Of a stretch of 64,000 bases of DNA, positions 9,903-21,552 are shown piece after piece. Both the position numbers and the translations under genes were made by a program. Position 1 is the stretch's first letter. The number at the start of each line of letters is the position of its first letter. Below the pieces are notes generated by a model. The model saw only the letters and a list, made by a program, of their open reading frames with translations, ran no database searches and was not told the DNA's origin. Source of the stretch: Tubulanus polymorphus (lineage: Eukaryota; Nemertea; Palaeonemertea; Tubulaniformes; Tubulanidae); the NCBI RefSeq assembly GCF_964204645.1, contig NC_134026.1, positions 12,612,450 through 12,676,449 on the forward strand. The letters run 5' to 3'.

Positions 9903-10947
9903 CAGTTGCTAGCCGTCATTTTGTTAGGGTACTTTTGTCCTGTATTGTTTGGTGATTTTTTTTCTCCTTTTTAAAAACTATGATATGCGTGTTTTATCAT
10001 ACTTCACCGGTCCATAGATGGATTTTGACAGTTTCAACAACATTAAAACCGCGTGAATCTCTAGTTTTCAATTATGTTAAATTCATTTCTCAAATTTGCG
10101 AAATGCGTCATGACCAGTTTTTGCCACGCGTGTGAAAATTGAGGGTACTGTACTTTGAAGTTCGTTATTTTTCAATTAAAAAACATTGAAACATTTCAGG
10201 AACTCTGCGCATAAACGCCCCCTTTCAAGTAAACTTTAAAATTTCAAGATATCTTGCCTATGTTTTCTCTACCCGCGCGCAACTTGGAATGCGTGATCAA
10301 AATGCCGCTCTGCTGCTTAAACATGCTCAAAAAATCGTTCAAACCCCAATTTAAGCATCTTTAATGTCTTCGACATCCATATTGCATATAATTATTTATA
10401 TTCCAACTTAATACCAATAATTAAAACCATTTTCTGAGAGAAAAGTATAGTATCAAAGAAAAATAACACCCACAGACTGAAATACATGTTTAGAAAACAG
10501 CGCCGAAAAGTGACAAATGACGCACTGCTGTTGAATAGCCATAGAATGAAAACTAGGCAAGATATCTTGAAATTTTAAAGTTCACTTGAAAGGGGGCATT
10601 TATGCTCACAGTTCCTGAAATGTTTGAAAACTGTTCCTGAAAACTATTTTTAAAGATAAAGGACTTCAAAATACAGTACCCTCAATTTTTACGTGCGTGG
10701 CAAAAAACTGGCCACAGTTTTTTTATATTGCTCTCATGTTGCATTGTTGCAAAATTGAGAAATGAATTTTACATAACTGAAAACTAGAGATTCACGCGGT
10801 TTTAATGTTGTTAAAACTGTCAAAATCTATCTATGGACCGGTGAAGTATGATAAAACACGCATATCATAAATAGTTTTTAAAAAGGAGAAAAAAATGACC
10901 AAACAATACAGGACAAAGTACCCTTACAAAATGGCGGCTAGCAACTG
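9903..10947. mobile_element. Large fold-back (long inverted repeat) element, 1,045 bp
   Basis: The left end CAGTTGCTAGCCGTCATTTT is matched by the reverse complement of the right end AAAATGGCGGCTAGCAACTG. Homology runs inward for more than 350 bp on each side: for example CGCGTGAATCTCTAGTTTTC near 10055 against its inverse near 10780-10800, and AAGATATCTTG near 10245 and 10560. About 280 bp remain in the loop. No clear target duplication was found. It lies between the gene halves at 8956-9725 and 12026-13238 and has no coding capacity. Confidence 0.8.
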
Positions 10948-11475
10948 TAAAATGGTTTATTCGATATAACATTACCGTGGTATTTAACAACTGACTCTAA
11001 GCAATTGGCCTTAGAATGATCATGAATCAGTTTTAAGTAATATCTTTATTCTACGTGGAGAGAAAAATTTCATGTTCATTGTTGTTGTTTTTTTTCACTC
11101 ACCACTTCGTACCCACGTTGCCTCAAAGAATCTGCGTAACAACACTCCGAAACATTCAGCCAATTTTCTTTGTTATCAAAAATAGTTTGAAATGGGCTGT
11201 TAACTCTGGATGAATTCATTTTTTTATTATGATGCTAGAGCGTTTCGAATAATTATTCTGACTGAACTAATGACTGGTCTGTTGCTGCGGCAGAGTTTTG
11301 TTAACTTTTGAAATAGTGATATGATGACCATGTGGTTCAAAGCAATTATGTGCCTATATATCTTAGCAACTGGACAGTCATTAATCATCTGACAAGCCAG
11401 ACTTTCTGATTTTTTCCCATATAATTTAAGTCAATCCCAAATGGTACTCCTCACATATTTCTTCAACGGCAAACA

Positions 11476-14400
11476 ATGAACTTCTATAATAATCTGAATA
11501 ATCAATATGGAATTAGACCTGGCTTTGCTACCCAAAGTCAGAATTTTGGCCAGTATGGCCATTCCTCCAGCTTCGAGGGGCAAGGGATGCAATATGGCCA
11601 AGATACGAGCAGTTTCGAGGAGACAAATATTCATACATTACCGTCTCCCTGTACTCCTGTCAAACGGGGCCAACATCTAATGAGCACGCCGATTGATTTG
11701 TCTCCACGGCGACAACTTTCAAATTTGAGTTCCGCTTGTTTGGCTGCGAAGAAGCTTAAAAAAGGCTCCAAAATGGCCCAGCGAAGAAAAAATATATTGG
11801 TGAGTATCAATATTCTAAATCTAAGTGCACAGGAATTATCGTAATTTAATTTCACTTCGTGAAAAATTTATAATTAATTTTGTGGAATGACAAGATAACG
11901 CTCCCTTTCAGAAAATCGTACGGTCAACGATAAACGAAATGCACTTAAATGGAATAGGAATGAAGAAACGTAGCACGCGAGAAAAAACGGAAGAGTTTGT
12001 GAAAAGTGTAAGTTTCTGTTTATTACTAAGAGGTCAAATTTAGGTAAAAGTCTTTGGCGTGAGGTTCAACCCAGTTTTCTGCAATCTTTTGCAAATCATC
12101 AATTTTTGCCTGATTAAGAGGTAGAGGGTATTCGTTATACAACGGCTTCGTTTGAAGGGGTAGATCGTCCAAATCCAATCCCTCTTTATGATAATCAACC
12201 TTCATTGGTGTCTTAGTAACATCGTGTGAAGATCTGAGCCATGCCGTCCTGTTGTGGTTCACAGTCTGTAAAAGATATAAGTAACTTTGGATTAGAAGCA
12301 CGTGGAAACAATTTTTTCTCGAAAAAACCTCAGTTAATTAATTTATCTGGAAGTGTCCATTTAAAGCCACTTCACCGATACCAAAATTAATCCATTTTGT
12401 GTCTGCCAACACAGTTGGTATCGGTGAATTTTCAGCTTTTCGATTTGAACTGAAAATATGACCCAGCCATGAACGAAAGTCGCGAAATTCATCTTGTTGT
12501 ACCCGGTACACTTCTTAAATAGAAAAGAAAATACTTCATAATATGTATGTATGTATGTATGTGTGCATGTATTAATGTATGTATGTATGTACGTACGTAC
12601 GAATGAACACATACACGTACGTTACTATGTCTTTTACTCACCTATTGATTTATTTGAGGCAGCAATGTCCATCCAATCTCTGGGCAGCATTATTTTTTCG
12701 TGGGTTCTATTCTTTTTCTCAATTTGTCCGAAGAAGCGATCACAAGGACCATAAGAATGTCCTTGCTTTAGATATTTCAAGTCCACTCGTTTGTATTCTC
12801 CTGAATCAATCAAATATTGGGTATACCATAGTATACCATAATTCTTATTTTTCCCGCTGCAGTTGTCGGCCCAAATGATCAGGTTGTCAGCACCTAAAGA
12901 AAATATATAAAATAAATAAAGATATGAATGTACTATACATTGGATAACTATCAATTGAAACAGTACTCTAGAGAGAATATAACATTTAAAAAATCGACTC
13001 ACCAGTGTTCCCGTAACTAGTTTTATTCAACATAATGTCAATCATGCTGATTACTTCATCAGCACCTTTACCAGCCATTTCTTCGGAATACATGAAACGC
13101 TTCATGTTTTGGTGGAATCCGGAATAAATTCCAAAATTAAAAGTATATATTTGTCTCATGTAGTAGATGGATTGAGTTGGCATTTTTGGACAGGGTAAGT
13201 TTTTCTGAAAATCAATATGGAACGATACGACTGCCATTCTAAAAGCGTGGTGAAAAATAACGCGTGGCTCGACTCAGCATCTACAAAGATCATGTATCAT
13301 ACAAATAGATATATACCCATGATAAAAGACCCAAGCATAAACACGTGTCTTAACACATGTGGTCATATCTGAGGTTTAGTCTGATGGTCTGGTATTTCAC
13401 ATATTGATGGAATCATTATTCGAAGTTGATTCGCCCACAAAAAAATGTAAAAGATAATTTGTGCCGGTGTAACTATGCAATCCATAAAATTAGAAAATAA
13501 TGTACCACACTTTCGGAATATTCAAGGGGACATAATATTTCGGAGAGACCAACATAAAAAATTGGGCGTTTGAACCAAATCGTTGAATTTTCCGAATCGC
13601 CGAATTCAGTTCAAATTCAGTTAAATCATGGACTTAAGTGTCCATGATTAAAAACATATTGACGGAAGAATACCACTATAGTGAAACAAACTTGTTATTT
13701 CTCAATGTGTTTTTTTTTTAAATCTTAGAATAGGGATTGACCCTTTTATTTATTTGATTGGTAGATTACGTTTGATTTTTTTTTGATTTGGTGTCCCTTA
13801 CAGACCCACCACACCTGCCGGGAGTGAAACAGGGATTTTATTTTGAAATCGGAAATTAAAGTACATATATAGTTGTGTGATCGGCGGGGGAGTTTACAGA
13901 ATTTTTTAAAATCGAAGTACATACTTGGGAAATTCTGTTCCGATACGGTTCATTCAAACAATCTTCCAACCAGTCTGAACCGACAAGCGACTGATTGGGG
14001 TTTATTTAGTTGGCTACCTAATTTAATACGTCTAATTTAATTAATCATTTATATCCATGTATAGATATTAGTGTGGCCTTGCAATGGCTCATGATTGCGA
14101 AAAAAACTATGTATTAAGTCCAGCCGGGCGAATCTTCCCTTACTTTAGGGTAATTAGTCTTTTATAAAGTAAAGAAATTACTTAGGCTGACTGTTTTTAC
14201 CGCTAGCAGCAAAACAACACAAATACGTGTTATCTAAACCATCAACCGTCAATCATTAACGGCGTATCAAGTTTTAAAAGTCGGATCTTCCATCTCAAGA
14301 GCAAATTTGTATTTTGCATTTATTTGGCTATCAATTAATTAAATAGGCTATGTCTTGATTAATTCGGCTATTCGATGATGCGGCGAAGTTCAAACACAGT

Positions 14401-15172
14401 AAGGGGATTCTTATTACAAACACTTTGACGATGGTGTCTGCATGTAGAAAAGTCTGAAATGCCATGTCTCTAGTTTTTTGATTTGTAAAGTTTGTTTTAA
14501 AGTAATATTTTGAGTGTTTTTGTTTTTACATTGAATCTATATGCATATATTCTACAGGTTCTTGAGAAAGGAAATTTACAGAAATCTGATGGTCACGTCG
14601 ATACCATCATCAAAGCTGGACAGCAGTACCTTAAACAAAAACGCTGTAAAAAGAGGTACAGGTCACTCATTAATCAAACAATAGCAATTGAAATACAATG
14701 TATTACCTCTATCGCCAATTTAATCATAAAATAGATTGACAATTTCATCACTATACAATGCAATATTTATTTGTCGGCACGTGCGATAATGTGTTTTGCA
14801 TTCAAATTATTGCAGCAGAAAGGTCGAATCTCGCTTTGTGGACCAGGCAACGCAGACGGACATCGATGGCCTCAAAAGGTATTAACTACACGCATAACTA
14901 TAGAGCAGTTATTTTCTACACATTATTTCCATTCACGAGTTAAAAATAAAATGTGATTTCATTTTCCACCATTTTTTCAAAATTTTAAATCTGAAAATCA
15001 TGTTGGGTATTTTTCAGACAGACAATTGAGACTCAAACTGAGGTGTCAGAAGATATAAGGTATGTATTCTTATTCATTCAAGTTATAGGTACACTGATTT
15101 CCCCTGTATATAATAAAGGCTTATAATTTTTCTTTCAGACTTTGTACCGTGTGTAACGCCGCTATAGAGTGA
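11476..15172 (+). CDS. Six-exon gene of unknown function (218 codons)
   Basis: Splice sites and frame support exons 11476-11799, 11912-12007, 14558-14655, 14816-14878, 15018-15059 and 15139-15172. Each internal junction has GT donors and AG acceptors (for example TTG/GTGAGT and CTTTCAG/A) and phases agree throughout (0, 0, 2, 2, 2), giving a 657-base reading frame that ends at TGA. The protein starts with a glycine/serine/glutamine-rich region, has a basic middle (KKLKKGSKMAQRRK), an acidic stretch with QTDIDGLK, and ends CTVCNAAIE. No family is recognised. A polyadenylation signal follows at 15196. The 2.5-kb second intron houses minus-strand exons of a transposon-type gene (12026-13238). 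It could be an accessory gene of that transposon or a host gene. Confidence 0.7.
12026..13238 (-). pseudogene. 3' half of a transposon-type gene (DUF7869-like family)
   Basis: Minus-strand exons: 13238-13003 (after CTTTTAG; MAVVSFHIDFQKNLPCPK, then YYMRQIYTFNFGIY), 12893-12642 (after TTCTTTAG; LIIWADNCSGKNKNYGILW and GHSYGPCDRFFGQIEKK), a probable exon near 12450-12365 with an uncertain donor, and 12265-12026 ending DFYLNLTS and a stop. DNCSGKNKN and GHS-CDRxFGxIEK are signature blocks of this animal transposon-associated family, probably a DDE-type catalytic region; that role is inferred. The 5' half sits at 8956-9725, on the wrong side, so the locus is rearranged or consists of two partial copies. 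The block is nested in intron 2 of the plus-strand gene. Confidence 0.65.
12543..12602. repeat. ATGT/ACGT tetranucleotide microsatellite
   Basis: Runs of TATG and TACG units (ATGTATGTATGTATGTGTGC, then GTACGTACGTACG) lie in an intron of the minus-strand gene. Short plus-strand frames across it are artefacts. Confidence 0.9.
13239..14557. other. Intronic or intergenic DNA, no gene
   Basis: Nothing coding is supported. A perfect 10-bp hairpin (AATCATGGAC with GTCCATGATT, 6-base loop) lies near 13624-13650. The stretch is intron 2 of the plus-strand gene. Confidence 0.5.
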
Positions 15173-15195
15173 AAATAAACTAGTAAACGTAATAC

Positions 15196-15201
15196 AATAA
15201 A
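15196..15201 (+). terminator. Polyadenylation signal of the six-exon gene
   Basis: AATAAA, 24 bases after the TGA stop at 15170-15172, in an AT-rich context. Confidence 0.6.
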
Positions 15202-15276
15202 GCATATTATGGTTTTATTTTTATTAAGATATTTTTGATTTCATAAAAGGTAGGACGAACCATGGACGCTTAAACG

Positions 15277-15417
15277 AAAGGAAAGATGAAAATGTAAGCT
15301 TAATAAGGAACCGAAATGAGCGGAGAACATGGCCTGTCTTGGCAATAGTTATTCGTTAGTTTTGTGAAATAAGCGAAATTCTTAAAACTTTTTCCAGCGA
15401 ACATTATCTGGATCATA
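15277..15417 (+). repeat. Right copy of the ~145-bp direct repeat
   Basis: Same orientation as 8248-8400 and about nine-tenths identical by eye. It begins just after the polyadenylation signal of the six-exon gene. The pair could be long direct ends of a 7-kb element or the result of a segmental duplication. Confidence 0.8.
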
Positions 15418-15934
15418 ATTTCGCTTCGTTTTTGATTCCATACTAAAAGTCATGTTGCTGCGATACAACTGTGTATGCAGTGATACGTGACAATATAAAC
15501 ACGAGGATAACATAATTGACAGGTGGCCGATGTGCTTTAGTCAATAGGCACAACGTGTTTGCTATCTATGAAATGAGATGGGCCAGGTTGTGTAATACTT
15601 TGTAGCACCTTCGATTTTGTTCCTACGAGATGATTGATTAAATTCGCTGGAACTGAGACTGTAGAATTAAACTACTTGCTGAGTGGTCACTTGAAAATGA
15701 ATTATTTTACTCAAGATGAATCTGTCTTGATTTAAAGGGCGCTTGATGATGTGTGGAAAAAATCTTGAAAGATTTCACTTCAATCCGTTCGTAATAAGAT
15801 AAAATCCCACTATATACAGACTAAAATTTTTAAAGTTTTAAAACAAATTTATCAATCGAAAATTGAAATGACACGACGTTTCGAACTCCTGGACTAGAAT
15901 AATTTCTTGGTTTTATAACTTTTAAATCTGCATT
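15418..15934. other. Flanking DNA, no gene
   Basis: Unique-looking sequence up to the palindrome that starts the main Polinton. No features supported. Confidence 0.4.
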
Positions 15935-16128
15935 AGTAATAGGGGTTTAGTTGTTTCATACCAAAGGTCGAACGGACGAGAAATTTTCCAAATGTTAAAA
16001 TAATAATAATTTCTACTTGAATTAGTCGCGTACACTCCTAATTCAAGTAGAAATTATTATTATTTTAACATTTGGAAAATTTCTCAACCATTCAACCTTT
16101 GATATGAAACAACTAAACCCCTATTACT
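15935..16128. repeat. 194-bp terminal palindrome of the main Polinton
   Basis: Arms of about 86 bp (AGTAATAGGGGTTTAGTTGT at the left, ACAACTAAACCCCTATTACT at the right) meet around a 14-base loop, GTCGCGTACACTCC. The inner arms (TTCTACTTGAATTA and inverse) match perfectly; the outer arms differ at a few sites. It begins with AG and ends with CT, as Polinton termini usually do. Sequence outside the left arm is unrelated to the element; inside the right arm begins the AT-rich leader of the first gene. A homologous palindrome ends the left fragment at 1231-1332. Confidence 0.85.
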
Positions 16129-16356
16129 CTTAAAATATTCATATATATGAATAAAATATAAATGAATAACATATATAAGTAACAAGTAATTAACGAGCTC
16201 TTATAGAATAGATATATTTTAAACATTATTTCAATATTTATATTTGTATGAGTTAGATTTTTAAACATTAAAAGTGTTAGTAAAGTGTGAATGAAATAAT
16301 TCATATATAAATCATTGAACTTCTAAAATCAATTTTAAAAAAAATTTAGTATTAAA

Positions 16357-16632
16357 ATGGAAGCAAATAAGTACTACTGTCCAACATGTAATATAGATAA
16401 ATCCCAAAAATCAAGACATAATAAAACTAAAACACATTTAGAGAATAAATTGAAACTAGAATATAAAGATGATATATTAGAAACTAAATTAGATGAATTA
16501 AAGAATGAAAAAGAAACATACAAATGTGATACATGTAATCTATCATTCAGTGATAAAAGATATTATAAAGAACATTTAAAATCTAAAAGTCATATTAGAA
16601 ATAAGAATAATGATATTTTAGGTGAAGATTAA
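16357..16632 (+). CDS. Two-finger C2H2/U1-type zinc-finger protein
   Basis: 91 residues. Finger 1: CPTC at about residues 8-11 with RHNKTKTH; finger 2: CDTC near 53-56 with HLKSKSH. A lysine/glutamate-rich linker joins them. The C-x2-C ... H-x5-H spacing is of the U1/matrin kind, suggesting nucleic-acid binding. It is the first gene inside the terminal palindrome, as in the left fragment (1160-1038), so its place next to the terminus is conserved. After the TAA stop the same frame continues open for 17 more codons to a second stop, so the ancestral protein may have been longer. Role in terminus recognition or transcription is inference. Confidence 0.7.
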   Translation: MEANKYYCPTCNIDKSQKSRHNKTKTHLENKLKLEYKDDILETKLDELKNEKETYKCDTCNLSFSDKRYYKEHLKSKSHIRNKNNDILGED

Positions 16633-16706
16633 TTTGATAAAGATAATGATAAGAAACAGAAGACAATTAAAAGCATAAAAAATAATTAAACAATAAAAGA
16701 CCATAC

Positions 16707-19700
16707 ATGGAAGATGTAAGAAAATATATTAATTCATTGGATAATAAAAAAGATATAGAGATAACCGAAGCATTTAAAAGTGATATTGGCCCAGCAGCTA
16801 TCGAGTTTAAATTTCATAAAGGAAAAACATTAGAAGAAAATAAAAAACATTTAGAAAATATGAAAGAACTAATAAAAATAATAATAGATGTTGAATACCC
16901 TAAAATTAGTATATCTTCTAAAGTAAAGTTTATAAAATCTGAAGATAAACCAATATATAATATAAATTCTCATTCACAACATATTATATATAAACAACAT
17001 ATAGATGATAATTTAGATAAATGTTATAATGAAGTAAAAACTAAAATCGAAGAGAAATATTTTGAAGGATCTGGTTTAATATTTGATGAAATTATATTTA
17101 TGACTTTACATGTGTATAACACAAAATATAATAAGTTAACTAAATCAAAACCAATTGATGAAAATAATGTATCATATTATAAAGAACCAGATATTGAAGC
17201 ATCAAGTTATATTAAACTACCATTTAAAACTAATGCTGTTATAAATGTACAAAATGAAGATGATAAATGTTTTCTATGGGCTATAATAAGTTGTTTACAT
17301 CCAACAGAAGATATTACACATAGTTTTAGATTAACTCATTATAAACCATTTGAAAATAATTATAAGATAGATAAGTATCATGTTATAATTAAAAACATCC
17401 CAAAAATAGAAAGAGATAATAATATAAAGATAAATGTATTTGATTTAATCAAATTACCAAATACAAAAGGTAACAATATAAAACATTATACATTAGAACC
17501 TTTATACCTATCAAAAGATTATGATTCAAACGATGTTATAGATATATTATATTATGAGAATCATTATATGTGGATTAAAAGAATTGATTTATTTTTTAAA
17601 TCAGAAAATGATTTTGATAATAAAATATATCTATGTAGAAAATGTTTACATAAATTCAAAACTGAAAGTGCATTATTAAATCATAAACAATTATGTGAAA
17701 ATCATGATTATTGTAAATTAGTTTTACCAAATTAAAATGATAGAATATTAGAATTCAAAAAATATGATTACAAAAATAAAGTACCATTTGTCATATATGG
17801 AGATTTTGAATCATTAAATAAAGAATTAACTGATCAAGATAGAAAAGAAATATATTATAAAAGAAAGAAATTAAATTCTAATGAAAATGATTTTTCAGAT
17901 GAACCACCAAAAACAAATACAATTAAAAAGATTCATCAATCAGCTGCTGCTTTCGGGTTATATATTAAATCTGATTATCCAGAACTAATTGAAAGTGAAT
18001 ATTATCATTATAGAAATGAAAATGTTATTAATCATTTTTGTGACTTATTAATTGAATATGAAATAAAATTTAATGAAAAGTTAAATAAAAATATAGAAAT
18101 TATAATGACAGAAGAAGATAAAGAAGAATTTGCGTTTGCAGATAAATGTTATTATTGTGAAAAGATATTTAATTATAAAGATAAAAAAGTAAGAGACCAT
18201 GATCATTTGAATGGAGAGTTTAGAGGCGCTGCACATGAGAATTGTAACTTACAAGCTAAGAAAATTAATTTTGTTCCAGTTATATTTCATAATCTATCAG
18301 GATATGATGCACATTTATTTATCAAACAGTTATGCCATAAAATAGAAGAAATTAATAATGAAATAGAAAGATTAAATTCAAATAGATCAAAAGATAAAAT
18401 ACCAACTTATAAATTTAAAATGTTAGCTAAAACATCTGAGAATTATATATCATTCCAATTTGGGTGTCTAAGATTATTAGATTCATATAGATTTTTAGGT
18501 AGTTCACTAGATAACTTATCAAAATCATTAGTTAATGATGAATTAAAAATATTAAAACAACACTATCCAAATAATGATGATTTTAAATTAATGAGATATA
18601 AAGGCGCAATTCCATATTCTTTCTATAAAAATCATAATGATTTTAACATAACTGAATTATTAAAAGAACAATTCTATGATGAATTAAAAAATGAATATGT
18701 TAAGGATGAAGTATATAATAGAACATTGAATATTTGGAATCATTTTAGAATGAAAAATCATGGGCAATTAGTAGATTTATATCTAAAATCAGATGTATTA
18801 TTATTAACCGATATATTCGAAAGGTTTAGAGATGTAAACCTAAAATATTTTAACATTGATCCTTGTCATTGTTATTCAAGTCCAGGTTTAACATGGGATT
18901 GTGGATTAAAATTTACAGATATAAAAATGGATTTGTTAACAAATATAGATCAATTGCTATTGTTTGAAAAATCTATTAGAGGAGGAGTTTCAGGTGTATT
19001 AGGTGATAGATATTTCAATGTAAATGATAATCCTGGATATAAGTTATTATATATAGATGCAATTAATTTGTATGGTTGGGCAATGATGGAACCACAACCT
19101 TATGGAGAATTTGAATTAACAGAAGTTTTACAGAATGAAAATAATGATAAATTTGATTGGAAGAAAAGAATCCTAGATATTGCAGATGATTCAGATACTG
19201 GTTACTTCTTTGTTGTGGATTTAGAATATCCTGAACATATTAAATTTAAATCTAGAAATCTAGCTTACTGTCCCGAACATAAAACTGTAACTCATGAAGA
19301 ATTATCAAATTATCAAAAAAGAATTAAACCCGAAAATCATATTCATACAGAAAAGTTAATGGTAACTCAAGAAGATAAATATAATTATGTAGTACATTAT
19401 AGAATGTTGAAGTTTTATTTGAATCAAGGAATGATTCTAAAAAAAGTACATAGATATATTTCATTCAGTCAATCTAAATGGTTAGAAAAATATATAGATT
19501 TTAACACCAAACAGAGAACTGAAGCTAAAACTGATTTCGAGAAAGATTTCTTCAAGTTAATGAATAATGCATTCTATGGTAAGACTTGTGAAAATATTAG
19601 AAATAGAAATGATATTTCTTTAGTCAGTTATGGTAAAAGAATTAGACATTTACAAACATATCCTAAGTTCATTGGTAACAGAATATTTGATGAAAATTTA

Positions 19701-20379
19701 GCTGCAGTTAAGATGAGAAGAACATCAATGAAATTTAATAAACCAATCTTGGCGCTTCAGTTTTAGAATTATCAAAATTACTAATGTATGAATTCTATTA
19801 TAATGTATTACAACCACTTTTTGGAGAAAAACATATAGAAATATTATATTTTGATACTGACATATTAAAGATAAAAACTAATAACATAACTGATGATTTA
19901 AAAACATTAAAACATCATTTTGATTTCAGTAATTATCCTAAAAATCATGAATTGTTTACAATGATAATAAAAAAGTTCCCGGTAAATTCAAAGATGAATT
20001 AGGTGGCGAAGAAATGATTGAATTCATCGGTATTAGATCTAAAATGTATTCATATAAAACTAAAGAACATGAAGCTAAAAAGTTAAAAGGAATAACCAAA
20101 AGTGTAGTAGAAAAGAATATTCATTTCAAAGATTACATCAATTGTATATTCAATGAAGAAGTTAGAAAACATAAGATGAAATGTTTAAGATCTGAAGATC
20201 ATGAAATGTTTATAGAAGAAATTGAAAAGATTAGTCTAAACCCATTTGATGATAAAAGATATATTTTAGATGATGGAATTCATACAGTTGCTTATGGTTG
20301 TAATTTAGATGAATACTTAAAATTTAAAAGAGAAGAAACAAAAGAGAACGATATAATGAAAAGAATTCTAACGTGTTAA
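16707..20379 (+). pseudogene. polB: Protein-primed-type DNA polymerase B (broken)
   Basis: Replicative polymerase of the Polinton. The N-terminal part has the conserved INVQNEDDKCFLWAI block and a CxxC-type finger (YLCRKCLHKF). Exonuclease motifs: VIYGDFES near 17797, NLSGYDAHLF near 18290, YLKSDVLLLTDIF near 18780. Polymerase motif A is YIDAINLYGWAM near 19050, motif B KLMNNAFYGK near 19555, motif C YFDTD near 19850. A YCEK and DHDHLNGEFRG zinc/HNH-like insert lies near 18140-18220. Lesions: an in-frame TAA at 17733-17735, a one-base frameshift near 19747-19751 and another near 19960. Motif C also lacks the serine expected after DTD, implying a small in-frame loss. The gene is therefore inactive as written. 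Confidence 0.9.
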
Positions 20380-20408
20380 TCAAATTTTAATAAAAATATG
20401 TATTATAA

Positions 20409-20762
20409 ATGGAGAGTAAACAAGCGCACAGTGAGAACAACAAATTATTTTTAGATAGAATAAAAGATACTTCAAATGTCAAATCAGTAGATTATAAATT
20501 TAAGAAGTTAAAAGAATTAATAATCCATAAGAAATATCTAATTACAAATATTGATACAGTTACTAACAAATATGGAGATAAATTAGTTATACACTTAGAA
20601 TATGAAGGATTAAAAGGAAATACATATAAATTCAGAACATATTTACCAGATAGATTTCATAGATTATCAAGTGATGATCTAGAAGAATTATGTTCTGGAG
20701 ATTTCTATTTCGTATACAAAGGTAAGAATGAAAAAGGTCACCATGAAATAGATTTCGAATAA
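20409..20762 (+). CDS. Small conserved Polinton protein, paralogue A
   Basis: 117 residues. Its second half (NKYGDKLVIHLEYEG, LPDRFHRLSSDDLEEL, KGKNEKGHHEIDFE) is clearly related to the minus-strand gene at 40607-40281 (TKYGEKVSANLSY, LPDKWVSLSTEELKDL, HGKNEDGHHDLEIVD). The element thus carries two diverged copies near its two ends in opposite orientation. The predicted beta-rich middle and acidic end would suit a small DNA- or protein-binding fold, but no named family was recognised. It starts 29 bases after the polymerase stop, with leader ATGTATTATAAATGG. Confidence 0.65.
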   Translation: MESKQAHSENNKLFLDRIKDTSNVKSVDYKFKKLKELIIHKKYLITNIDTVTNKYGDKLVIHLEYEGLKGNTYKFRTYLPDRFHRLSSDDLEELCSGDFYFVYKGKNEKGHHEIDFE

Positions 20763-20779
20763 GAAAATATGTAAAATAA

Positions 20780-21552
20780 ATGGTAGAATTAAAAGAATAC
20801 AGAATATTTGTTGATTCAAGAAAACTTACAAATTATAAATCTCATAATTTACTAGTTCAATTAGATAGGGAATTTAAGAATTGTGTTGATTTAAAATTAG
20901 TAAATATAAGTTTATGTAATTCTTTTTATAATATATTGGATAAAACTTTTGAACATAGAGGGTTTATGATTTATATGAGAAATAAAGATAAATGGTTTCA
21001 TACATTTTTAAAACCAGGATTATATAATTTAGAATCATTAGCGCAAGAAATTAATAGAAGAGCTCGGTTGAAAATCGGGGGCACTTCTGTATTTGAAATT
21101 AAATTTAAAAAAATTGATAGTACTAATAAAATAAGAATAAAGATATCTAATGAAAAACATAAATTTATGGTAAACAAACCACTGGCTAAAATGTTAGGAA
21201 TTAAACCGCTTACAGTTACTGGAAACGCAGAAGGCATCTCAAATATAATACCTTTTACACACTTTTATATTTATTGCAATTTAATCGATCCTACAAAAAC
21301 TTTCGAAGCAACTAAAGAAACAATTTGTAGTTCTAGTATACTAAATATTTTACCGCTAAAAATGTGAAACAATTTGGAACTCAAATAAATTATAATTTAA
21401 CAGAATGTGATTTTAAACCTTGCATTCCTAAATTTCATAATTTTACATTAGAAGTAAGAAATCATAATGGATACTTAATTGATTTAAATAACTTTCCTGT
21501 AATTTATGAATTAATTATAAGATGTAAAGAGCAATTTTTGATATATAAATGA
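20780..21552 (+). pseudogene. Penton-like minor capsid protein (frameshifted)
   Basis: Two frames make one protein of about 257 residues: 20780-21367 and 21364-21552, offset by one base at the A run CTAAAAATGTG near 21357. The layout fits single-jelly-roll Polinton penton proteins: an early strand with FVDSRK, NLLVQLDREFKN and DLKLVNISLCNSFYN; an FLKPGLYNLESLAQEIN segment; a PLAKMLGIKP block; and a C-terminal strand (FTLEVRNHNGYLIDL). Size is typical of the family. In capsids it would occupy the five-fold vertices. A missing A would explain the break, so it may be a real lesion or a homopolymer error. Confidence 0.65.

Noticed and set aside
9903-10947. hAT element on the basis of its CAG start
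   Set aside because: No 8-bp target duplication was found and the arms are far longer than usual hAT ends; the class is left open.
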